From Nothopassalora personata (Eukaryota > Ascomycota > Dothideomycetes > Mycosphaerellales > Mycosphaerellaceae), in assembly GCA_033816765.1 (NCBI GenBank), contig CM066295.1:2046001-2110000 (forward strand): a DNA stretch of 64,000 nt, read 5' to 3'. Of this stretch, positions 52,205-61,664 are shown piece by piece. The notes beneath the pieces were generated by a model, which worked only from the letters and a program-made list of their open reading frames with translations, searched no databases and was not told where the DNA came from. Position 1 is the first letter of the stretch. Each line of letters starts with the position of its first letter. The position numbers were made by a program, and so were the translations under genes.

Positions 52205-52768
52205 TCAAGGTCCCTGCACCTTGTGATCGCCCGCTACAGCTTGCGCATAGCTCGGTGGGACCTCTTCACTTGGCCCTGCCTGGCTCTGTGGCTCAGGCGC
52301 CTGAGGTCGATTCGCATGTGGGTGTGTCGCCTGCTTCTTCGTCTTCGGCTGCTGAGGCTGCTGAGGCTGCACGAATCCCGCCTGCTGACCCGGGAACTGC
52401 GAGTTCGTAATGCTGTTCACTGTGCCGTAACCGCCTTGCTGACCGCCTTGTGGAACATATCGCGGTGCGCCTTGCTGGACGTAGTAGTACGTTACCGTGC
52501 CGCGCTCTGCGTCCTGCTGTGCGAGCTCTTCGTAGGTTGGTTCGGGGTACACTGCGATGATGTACCAGGCGTGGAGGAGACCTGGGAGGAAGCCGAGACC
52601 TGTGATGATGTTAGTAGTCGCGATCGTGAAGGTGAGGAGTGGTGGCGACGTACAGCAGAGTGCGATGTTGATGAGACTGTCAGCGCTACAGATGCCTCTC
52701 TTTACCCAGACGGCCAGTGGTGGGAAGAGGATGGCGATCAAGCCGAGGAAAACGTCGCTGCCACACAT
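52205..52768 (-). CDS. PMP3: Pmp3/UPF0057 membrane protein with a long C-terminal tail
   Basis: Two exons (52768-52654, 52599-52205) give 169 aa. The 54-nt intron (donor GTACGT, CTAAC branch, acceptor CACAG) restores CCLGFLPG. The first 55 residues are the whole Pmp3 fold: two membrane helices (about 5-24 and 31-52) with the family motif FPPLAVWVKRG (about 15-25) and ALCCLGFLPGLLHAWYI. These small proteins sit in the plasma membrane and affect membrane potential and salt tolerance. The remaining 115 residues form a Gln/Pro/Gly-rich cytosolic tail ending with PPSYAQAV; the PPxY could bind WW-domain ubiquitin ligases. It is divergent from MTR3. Confidence 0.9.
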   Translation of the reverse strand: MCGSDVFLGLIAILFPPLAVWVKRGICSADSLINIALCCTSPPLLTFTIATTNIITGLGFLPGLLHAWYIIAVYPEPTYEELAQQDAERGTVTYYYVQQGAPRYVPQGGQQGGYGTVNSITNSQFPGQQAGFVQPQQPQQPKTKKQATHPHANRPQAPEPQSQAGPSEEVPPSYAQAVAGDHKVQGP

Positions 52769-52985
52769 ACTTCCTGTGAGGATATTGCTGTGGTAGATTG
52801 TGTGTATGTACAAGAAGAAGGAAGAATGTAGGAGCCTGGTGGAAGATGCTCTCGTGATACATTGTGACGCAGTGAGTGGCGCAGTGAGTGGCGGTTTGGT
52901 CAATCTCGCCTGTTCCGGCCGCCGTACAATATCGACTTCGACCTTCTAGAGCAAAACGCCACGGGACCCTCAACATGCGATAACA
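52769..52985. promoter_or_regulatory. Short divergent promoter of PMP3 (-) and MTR3 (+)
   Basis: Only 217 bases separate the two start codons, so the genes probably share promoter elements. An ACTGCGCCACTCACTGCGTCAC run near 52862-52882 contains near-repeats. Confidence 0.55.
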
Positions 52986-53939
52986 ATGGCAGCACTGGGA
53001 GACAGACGACGCTTGAACGCGCCGGCAGGTGGCACCGCACCGCCCGTGTTCGCCACCCATCAGGACATCAACATCGAGCGCCCTTCACGGAGCAGGAACG
53101 CAGCAGAACACCGCAAAATCTTTCTACGTACAGGCGTAGTGCCATCAGCTAGCGGCAGTGCATACTACGAAATACCACCACAAGGCTCGAGTTCTTCCCA
53201 AAAGCTTCTTGTGCCATCAGCTTCAAGTCTGAAGATATCTTGTACTGTCCACGGACCACGACCCCTACCACGAAATGCAGCGTTCCGTCCAAACCTGCTG
53301 CTGACAACACACGTCAAATTTGCACCATTCGCCACCCGGCAACGACGAGGATATGTCAGAGACGCAAGCGAGCGTGATCTGGGAGTCCACCTCGAGACTG
53401 CACTACGTGGCGTGATCATTGGCGAACGTTGGCCAAAGAGTGGTTGCGAAGTCATCATCACTGTCCTGGAGGGCGAGGAAGATGGTTGGTGGGGCGATGC
53501 ACAGTCAGGAAGCAAAGCTGGAGGATGGGGTATGATGAATGTGCTTGCTGGATGCATCACTGTTGCAAGTGCCGCACTCGCTGACGCTGGGATCGACTGC
53601 GTAGACTTGGTCTCTGGAGGCGTTGCTGCTCTTCCGGCTGGTGGGAACGATGCACTACTGGACCCCTCGCCACCTGAGCAAGATATCAAGGCTGTATGCG
53701 TGGTGGGCTACTTGAAGTCGAGAGATGAGATCACCGAGATGTGGATGAAGGGCGATGCCGGTGTGCACAGCGAGGCGCTGATTGACAGTGCTGTGAAGGC
53801 GGCCACGCTGACCAGGTCTGTTCTGGCTGAGGCAGTGAAGGAAGCGGTGGAACTTAAGATGGCAAAGCTGCCTGACGTGACCAATGGCGAGCCGGTAGCT
53901 TCAACGAAGAAAGGCAAGGATGTAGTGATGACTGGATGA
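52986..53939 (+). CDS. MTR3: RNA exosome subunit Mtr3 (RNase PH-like)
   Basis: A single-exon 317-aa protein. It belongs to the inactive six-subunit RNase PH-like ring of the exosome, which handles rRNA processing and RNA decay in nucleus and cytosol. An N-terminal tail (about 1-45) precedes the RNase PH fold: GSAYYE, ISCTVHGPRPLPR (about 83-95), LTTHVKFAPFA, RRGYVRDASERDL (about 119-131), HLETALRGVI (about 134-143), GMMNVLAGCITVASAALADAG (about 182-202) and VDLVSGGVAA. The usual phosphate-site residues of catalytic RNase PH are not all present, as expected for Mtr3. The C-terminus is a Lys-rich tail. Confidence 0.95.
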   Translation: MAALGDRRRLNAPAGGTAPPVFATHQDINIERPSRSRNAAEHRKIFLRTGVVPSASGSAYYEIPPQGSSSSQKLLVPSASSLKISCTVHGPRPLPRNAAFRPNLLLTTHVKFAPFATRQRRGYVRDASERDLGVHLETALRGVIIGERWPKSGCEVIITVLEGEEDGWWGDAQSGSKAGGWGMMNVLAGCITVASAALADAGIDCVDLVSGGVAALPAGGNDALLDPSPPEQDIKAVCVVGYLKSRDEITEMWMKGDAGVHSEALIDSAVKAATLTRSVLAEAVKEAVELKMAKLPDVTNGEPVASTKKGKDVVMTG

Positions 53940-55009
53940 TCAGCACTCGGCACGTTCCCATCAAGGAAGTGTCTTGCCACGATACACGAGAGTGCCATAC
54001 TAGAGACAGAGAGTGGTGCAAGTGGGCAAATGGTTTCTCCACCATGAAATAAGAGCAAAGCGTGCCACACAGAGCTCGATCTGAACCATAAAACACGATG
54101 GCGTCTGTGAAGCGCGTTGACTGGGAAACGCTCGAAGACAATCGGGAGCTTCGTCCTCACGCAAGGCATCCTCAGGCACGTGGAAGCCGGATCATCGCAG
54201 GCCAGAGATCGGACATGAAGCACCCTCGATGAAAATTCGCCGAGGCACATCACAGCAAACCGGCAGGCTTCTGTGAAAACGGTTGCCAGATTGAGAGTGC
54301 AGGCAGGACAACTCAGTTTAGATGCTGCCAAAAATGACACTGGAAGGTGAAGCTTTTGCGGAGGTAGAAGCTGAAGCAGCAGCACTGAATACCTGACAAG
54401 CAAAGTTGATTGCTTCACAACACGCGCCATATGATGAAGGAACTCTGAAGAACAATTGAGGTATCGGCCAAACAGTTTTGTCGCTCATATTTGGAAAACT
54501 CGAAGTAGTGTCTCGGTCGGTGCTGTTGCGCCTCAAACAAAAGCGCGCTTTGGTCCAGCGTCTATCCTCCTCTCTTCAGTCCCTTCGGTCACAAGATCCA
54601 TTGATCCCGTCGCTCTTTGTCCTCTGCTCTCCGCCTGTGCTGATCCTCCACAGACACACTCACCATTAGCGTCGCGCCAGCCACTGGATGTAATCCTCGT
54701 ACTTTCCGCTCTCGCATTCATGCAACACAGCTCGTCACCATGCTCGCTAAAATGTCCTATCTGCAGCTTCCATTTGAATCTCCTGCTATGACTAATCATT
54801 GGTCATACGGCCATCCTAGGTCGCACGAAGTGTCGCTGGGAAGGAAAATTCGTCATTTGATGATGAAGACGTGTGCGAACAAAATCTTACACTCTCTACA
54901 CCGAACCGTGAAATACATCACATCCCGAGCCCAATCGCGCACTTCACCCCTTCAAGGTTGACCGTGAGACAAAACCTGTCTTCATCGATCCTGATCATGA
55001 GAACTGAAG
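53940..55009. other. Intergenic, about 1.07 kb
   Basis: No convincing gene. Frames on both strands (53708-54430 -, 54456-54791 +) lack domains and good starts. It may contain 5' exon(s) of the 2EXR remnant downstream: an ATG-led open piece near 54859-54907 could be spliced in phase to 55010, but this is speculative. Confidence 0.4.
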
Positions 55010-55402
55010 CCCTTCGCAAAGGCATCTATCTTCACACTCCCCCAAAAACTCCACGACCAGATCTTCGACATCGTCTTCGCAATCTCTCCTCGCCTGCGCG
55101 AGATCACAACCTCTTGGTGATCCACCCATACAACTCCAGATCGCCCGCACCGGCCGAGCAGCGTCTTCTACCATGGGTTCTACGCAAGTTTTCTCTTCCC
55201 ACCCATCCAAGCCTTTCTGGCAAAATGGCTTCATGCTCTCAAGCCAAAGCACGAAGAGCTCCTTCAACAGATCCAAATCACAGTGCCGCGTGGGTGGAGA
55301 CTAGATAGGTGTTCGTTGCCTCTGTGGGCCACAGTTGAGAGAATGAGGTACAGTTCACATACGAAGCCGGTGATATCTTCAATAGTCTCGAGAACAAGGT
55401 GA
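55010..55402 (+). pseudogene. 2EXR-like remnant without a start codon
   Basis: In frame from about 55010, FTLPQKLHDQIFDIVFAIS (2EXR opening, about 55031-55087) is followed, after a possible 45-nt intron (55117-55161), by VFYHGFYASFLFPPIQAFLAKWL and ALKPKHEELLQQIQI to a TGA at 55400. There is no in-frame ATG before a stop at about 54998, so it is either 5'-truncated or spliced from an unseen exon. I call it a remnant of the same family as the genes at 49.7-51.7 kb. Confidence 0.45.
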
Positions 55403-55653
55403 AGTCGTCGGCAATGCTACCCCGCGACGGTGCTGATCCGTGCACGATGTCGGCACAGGGGTCCGTTGGCGGGGCGAGCTGTCGAATGGCAGGAACAGTC
55501 AGAAAACACGCGACACGGCATCGAACATCTACTACTGAAGGGAAAGTCTTGCTACACAGCGGGTCACGGTGGTAGCACCGAGTCGTTCTTCTCGATTGAA
55601 CCACAACCACCGCGCGCCCCACGAAGAAGCGCCACACGAGCGAGTCCGACAGC
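55403..55653. other. Promoter region of the prolyl-tRNA synthetase gene
   Basis: Short non-coding stretch; nothing specific seen. Confidence 0.4.
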
Positions 55654-57706
55654 ATGAGCGAAGGCCTTGAGTCCAACATGTCGGATCTGAAGGTTGAAGG
55701 GAAGGAGCCACCGATCTCAACATCCGAGTCATCTGCGGGCAAGCAAAAGCCCAAGAAGCAGGAGAAGGAGCGCAAAGACCAGAAGGTCGCACACAAGTCG
55801 AAGGCACCGCAACAGCCGGCGAAGAAGAAGCATGATGGACCGGGTAAGTGGCAGACCCTGGTAATCAAGTGCATATGGGCAGGAGCGAGTGTATACCTGC
55901 CGTGATATTGCTGAAGCGGTGGCGCGCTCTCCGACTGCGGCGTCAAGTGAGGGAAGTCACCAACATGCGTCGCATGATTCGACTCCCTCACTTCGCGCTC
56001 ACTTCAGCACTTCTCTCTTCATCATGCCACAACCCTCTCCAACACAACAACAGGGGTAAAGCTAACAAGAGGCCAGAACTCATAGGCATCACCGAGCCAA
56101 AGAGCGGAGATCTCTCAGAATGGTACCAGCAAGTCATTCTCAAGGCTGAGATGCTCGCTTTCACCGACATTCCTGGGTGCTATGTGTACCTCCCAACATC
56201 GTACAGAATATGGGAGTTCATTCAGGACTACTTCAACGAGCGCATCCGGAAACTGGGCGTGAAGAACGCCTACTTCCCACTGTTCATCAGTGAGGACAAC
56301 CTGCAGCGAGAAGAGAGCCACATCGAGGGCTTCGCGGCCGAAGTCGCATGGGTCACACATGGTGGAAAGGGCAAGCTGGAGAAGCGACTTGCTGGTACGT
56401 ACGACGAGCGTGCGAGCGCTCTCCTGTCGAAGAATAACTGCTGAGCTACTGGTTGGCGTGTCTCGAGCACAACTGACACCTCACAGTTCGTCCTACGTCA
56501 GAAACCGCCATGTACGACTTCTACTCGAAGAAGATTCGATCGCACAGAGACTTGCCCCTCAAGCTCAACCAGTGGAACAACGTGGTGCGATGGGAGTTCA
56601 AGCACGCCGTACCCTTTCTACGATCTCGAGAGTTTCTGTGGCAAGAAGGCCACACCGCGCATCTCACGGAGGAAGACGCCGGCAGAGAGGTCATGCAGAT
56701 CCTGGACTGGTACGCCGACATCTACGAGCATCTGTTGGCCGTCCCAGTCGTGAAAGGTCAAAAGACCAAGAACGAGCAGTTCCCTGGCGCACACTACACC
56801 AAGACCATCGAAGGTTTCATTCCTGCCGTAGGACGCGGCATCCAGGCGGCTACATCACACTGTCTCGGTCAGCACTTCGCCAAGATGTTCGACATCATGG
56901 TCGAGGACCCACACCAGCAGATCAAGGAAGGCGAGAAGCGAGAAAAGCTTCACGTCTGGCAGAATAGCTGGGGCTTCACGACCCGATCCATCGGTGTCAT
57001 GGTCCTGGTCCACGGTGACGACAAGGGTCTAGTCATCCCACCAAGAGTGGCTGAGGTGCAAGTCGCCATCGTCCCAGTCGGTGTTACGGCCAAGACCACC
57101 GATGCGGACCGCGAGAAGCTATACGACGAGGTGCACGGGCTCAAGACCGTCCTCGAGGAAGTTGGTGTTCGTGCTGAGGTCGACCTACGAGAAGGCTACT
57201 CTCCAGGTTGGAAATTTGCGGACTGGGAACTCAAGGGCACCCCTCTCCGTCTCGAATACGGTCCAAAGGATGCAGCGAACGGCGTCGTCACCACATCCCG
57301 GCGCGATACAAGCGAGAAGGGCACCATCCCAGTCGCTGAGCTCGGCACTGGCGTACCCAAACTTCTGGAGCAGATCCAAAAGAATCTCTTCACAAAGGCT
57401 TCGGACGAGTACGCAGCACACCGCAAGATCGTACGCGAGTGGAAGGACTTTGTCCCAACTCTTAACGCCAAGAACGTGCTCCTGGTCCCACACTGTCTGG
57501 GCGGCGACTGCGAAGACGAGATCAAGAAGGATTCGGCTGGCAACGTGGAAGGCCAGGAAGTTGACGCGCGCGCTCCATCGATGGGTGCAAAGAGTCTGTG
57601 CATCCCACACGACCAGCCAGAGGCGATTGCAGAAGGTCAGAAGTGTATCAACCCAAAGTGTGGCGCGTCGGCGCAACAGTGGGTCTTGTTTGGACGAAGC
57701 TATTAG
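55654..57706 (+). CDS. Prolyl-tRNA synthetase, eukaryotic/archaeal cytosolic type
   Basis: Three exons (55654-55843, 56062-56394, 56487-57706) give 580 aa. Intron 1 is long (218 nt, donor GTAAGT); I place its acceptor at TAAAG/CT because it keeps phase, but a nearby CAG acceptor is an alternative. Intron 2 is 92 nt. The protein charges tRNA-Pro. A Lys-rich N-terminal tail (about 25-65) precedes the class II core: motif 1 region near 110-130, HIEGFAAEVAWVTHGG, motif 2 VRPTSETAMY (about 175-184) with the REFLWQEGHTAH loop, and motif 3 near GFTTRSIGVM. The anticodon-binding domain follows (VQVAIVPVG), and the C-terminal zinc-like domain ends CGASAQQWVLFGRSY. This type lacks the bacterial editing insert. 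Confidence 0.94.
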
Positions 57707-57858
57707 ATGATGAATGTGCTGTGCTGTGTTGTGGCGAGGAGTTGGGGACGATACTGCAGCGACAGAAGCTGGGCTACCGATTGGGCGGTGCGACGAAGAT
57801 CATGAATGATTGTCGCCGTAGTAACTGGCACTGCACGAAGCGTGTTGTGAGCGGTCGA

Positions 57859-60800
57859 TCACACTGCTACGTACTTCTGCAACCGCTCAATGGTACTGAC
57901 ATTCTCCTTCGCCGTTCGCGCCCAATCAATGTCCGTCAAAGTCTCATCTCTTGTGATAATCCACATTGCTTCTGCCACAGCTATCCTCACCCGCGGATAG
58001 GGATTCGTCTTCAGCATACTAATCAGCTTCTTCAGCACGTCGTCCCGTATCGATGCTACATCTGCCAGTCCAGTGTATGCGTGCACCGCGGCCAGAATCT
58101 TGGGAATATCGTTCGACTTGTGGTGCGATTTCTGTACGAAGGACAGCAGGTTCCGCCACTTGAACGTTCGCGAGTCGGCGAGGCGTTGTGGGATCTGCAT
58201 GTCCAGGAGGAAGGCTAGAAGCTCGAGAATTGGGTGTGTTCGGGTCGGGTCGTCGAGAGAGGACTTCATGATGGTGGTATAGGTCGATATCTGGACCTCG
58301 AGATCCGGGGTCGATAGGGAGGAAAGATGTGAGGCGAGGACAGCTCGAGAGGCTTGGAGGACTGGTTCGGCGCCGACGCCGGCGCAGGAGATGAGGCCTC
58401 GCAGGACTGCTGGATGTGGGTGTGAGGTTGAGGTGGGTTTGATGGCGGCTTCAAAGTATTCGCGGGAGGAAACACTGGCGACGTCGGATGGGTTGATTGC
58501 TAGGCAGAAGTGCTGGGCGCGACACTGCGCTGCGCTCAGGCGGATACGGTCCAGCTTTTCGAGGGAGAGGCGGAAGATTTCGGTTTTGAGGTCTTCGAGG
58601 AGTGCGGTATGCTCACCGAATGCCTTGCTTTGAAGGATATCCGATACGCATGAGATGCTTTGCAGGCGAACCAGCGAGCCAACGTCGCCACGCTCGTCGA
58701 TGGTATAATCATTCAGCCCGCGCTTCATAGCTTGACAAATCACACCGGCGCTCTCGAGCTCGAGCGCCCCGGCGGATGGTCCATGAACGACGGCGAGCTG
58801 TAGAGCTTTGACAGCGACTACTCGCCACTCAACGTTCATGGCGGACAGAAGACCAGCCAGGGTTATGACCGCAGCAGACCCCTTCTCGCTGTCTATGCCA
58901 GATGCATCGTACAGTGATGCTAAAGCGCCAAGGGCGATTGCTCGACCGGCGCTGTGCATCGTGCTCTTTGTCCCATCGGTGGCGACTCTCTTGCACAACG
59001 TTTGAGCTCCGATGCAGCCAAGTGGAAGGTTATGAGCATGCTTCAGCGCGAGCATGGCTCTGACCAGATCTGGAACGGCGACAAGGATGGTATCTTCGTG
59101 GCGACCGAGAAGCGTGTCCACAATCAATTCGAGATCTTCTAAGGGCGCATCGTCGAGGTCAGTGCTCTGTAGATGTATCGTGCTCTTCCACAGAGCTGTG
59201 ACGTATCGCGCCATGGCTGACGAGAGATCTGAGCGTAAGGTCCGACTTGAAAAGTCTTGTATTGCCTCTTGCAATTTGCTGGCTTGATGAAGTAGTTTGG
59301 GAAGCTCTACCAACAGGACCCCGATGTGTTCGTGACCGCTGTCCAGGGCTTGCTCTGCGACACTAGCTGCCGTCGACGACAAAGCATGAAGTGCCTCGAC
59401 ATCACGAGAAGAGCAAGTCGAGAGTCTCTCACTGACAAGACGCAGCGCAGTTGACTGCGATTCTGCCGAAGTGATCAGCTTTGCGATGGCGATCGCTGCT
59501 GCTTCGCGAGAAGGGACGTCTGCCGATCCCAGGCCTCGCCAGCCGAACATGCCGTCGAGCAGCGCTCGCCAGAATGTGGGATGCAATAAGGCAGCACTAC
59601 TGGCCACATCGATCATTGCCCGGCTACGCAGGCTGACTGCGAGATAGTCAACAATCTGCACGAGGCTGATCCCTCGGTGGACCTGGTCAGGATGTCGGCC
59701 AACCAGTTCTTGCAGTGCCGCAGAAGAGCCTCTCCGAATGTTCCCGGCCGGGTCGAGACAAGCAGATAGGATGAGCTGCATGGCCAAGTGCTGTATGATG
59801 GAGCTCTCATTCAGTGATGTCTTTTCTCCTTGCACGGTAGGGAGAGCCTCAACGGGTACGGGCAGGAGTTCAGCAGTGACATACCGCCGCGCTAGCGACC
59901 ATATTCCAAAGTTGGCAGCATCGCGTACATTCGTGCCCAAAGTGCTTCCAGTAGCCGTACGTTGCTGATATTGTAAAGCTGCGATCAAAGCATTGAGAAT
60001 ATCAGGTAGTTGTTGCACAGATGCTGAACGCTTGAAAAGCATGTGCGAAAGTGCCAATGTCAAGCCATGCCACTTTAGTGCATTGGTGGTCGAGAAGTCC
60101 AGGCTGCATCCGCTGCGTGGCAGGTCTTCTTTGAAAGAATCCAGAACTGCTTGTATCACATCTTGCGCCATCTCAGGGTCAATCTCGAGCACGATGAGAC
60201 TGATCGCCTTCGCAGCTGCAAATCGCACTGGCGTGTCCTTGTCACTCAGTGACCGCAGAAGATAGTCGATGACGTCCTCGAGCACATCTGTAGTCTGCAG
60301 GAAGTGCAGCAATGGTCCTGAGCTAGCGACTAATCGCAAAGCCAGAATAGCGATGTTGCGGAAGGTCTTCACGATCAACTTCTGAGCGACTGCGTTGGAG
60401 GATAGAGCAGAGTTGTCTTGCTTGTCGAACGCGGCGGCACACGTTCGATAGATCTCCGGTATGAGGTGACTCAACTCTGATGCTGAGGCTACACCCACCA
60501 TCAGACGCAGCGAGCCGAGTGTGGCGTACATATTCTGCGTGCTACTGGCACTCTCCGCAAGCTTCGGTAAGTGCTCTGCTACCCACCGGTCGGCCAGTCC
60601 CAGAGGGAGCACATCTGGGCGTATAGCTAAGCGAACGAGCATAGCCGATGCCGCATCTTGAGCCTTGGTAGAACTATGCAAGTACCTTGTACCCACGTGA
60701 AGGACACGACGCACTAGCGGAGGCAAGGTTTGTTCGGAAGGTGACCCTCTGGACCGCGAAGGTGTCGCCGATATCGAGCTGAGGTCAAACGGCGCAAGCA

Positions 60801-61360
60801 GCAAGTGACCAAGCCAGAGCAGAAGCACATACGGTACCTGCCATGTCGCCGAGCTGCTGTCGGCTTCAGGACTGTACTGCTCGAGAGCTTCGAGTACAGG
60901 CTCTAGGTATCGAGGCTCATTGTTAAGGAAGCCTACGATAATCTTGTAGCCGCGGACCTTACACAACGTGTATATAAGATTGCATACGGCGAGTTGGAGG
61001 TCGACGTGCCCGGCTCTCGGTTCGTTTTGGGAATTGGTCAAATACTCCAGATAGGCATCCACGATCGGGGGCAAAATGGTCTTCAACTTGGCGTCAAGCA
61101 GCTGTGGATCGCCTTGGAATGGCTCAATCTAGGATCGATCATCAGCCTGTATTACCCTCTGGCAGTGGACCTGGCCATCGTACAAGGTTGACCACATGCT
61201 CGAGGTCGTGTCTTTTGACTCTGCTGTGTACGCGTTTATTTCGTGATTCGTTCGGCAGGGAATTGTACATCAGCTTTGGAACATCCTCCTCTAGACGTTC
61301 CAGCAGCCCGATCGAAGCCTTTGCAAGCTTGATGTCGTCGTCCTCATCTGCGCTCTCCAT
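57859..61360 (-). CDS. alp1: Tubulin-folding cofactor D (TBCD/Alp1/Cin1)
   Basis: Two exons (61360-61184, 61128-57859) give 1148 aa; the 55-nt intron (donor GTACGA, acceptor CCTAG) is in phase 0. The start ESADEDDDIKLAKAS is acidic, as in relatives. IEPFQGDPQLLD (about 60-71) and VRGYKIIVGFLNNEPRYLEPVLEAL (key RGYK.I..FL.NE) mark the family. The body is HEAT/armadillo repeat throughout, with KWHGLTLAL and LVGRHPDQV-type helices. In the family it captures beta-tubulin from prefoldin/CCT and assembles alpha-beta dimers with cofactors C and E. It is convergent with the prolyl-tRNA synthetase gene, 152 bases away. Confidence 0.92.
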
Positions 61361-61664
61361 CGTTGATGGGTGGTGTCAGACAAAGGAAAGCGTGACGCTG
61401 GTGATGTGATATACAGATACCTGCTTAGTAAGCAGGCGAAACATTCATGACTTCTTCAAATCGTTTCAGGCCCATCTGTTATGGAAGCACAGTGGCCTTG
61501 AAAGACATCGATTGCTTGCCAAGAGTACTGTTATACTGGGTCTCAATCAAGCATGCTGCCACAAGGTACAAGTACAACGTGGCCAAAAGTGTGCCACAGA
61601 TCCAGCCAACACCATGCTCTATCGTGTAATCATGCTTCATTACCATGCCCACAACCCATACTAT
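61361..61664. other. Intergenic between TBCD and the LRR gene
   Basis: TBCD promoter and the LRR gene's 3' UTR (both minus strand). Nothing coding seen. Confidence 0.45.

Noticed and set aside
53708..54430. 240-aa minus-strand frame
   Set aside because: Half of it is antisense to the MTR3 3' end, and the rest shows no domain or good start.
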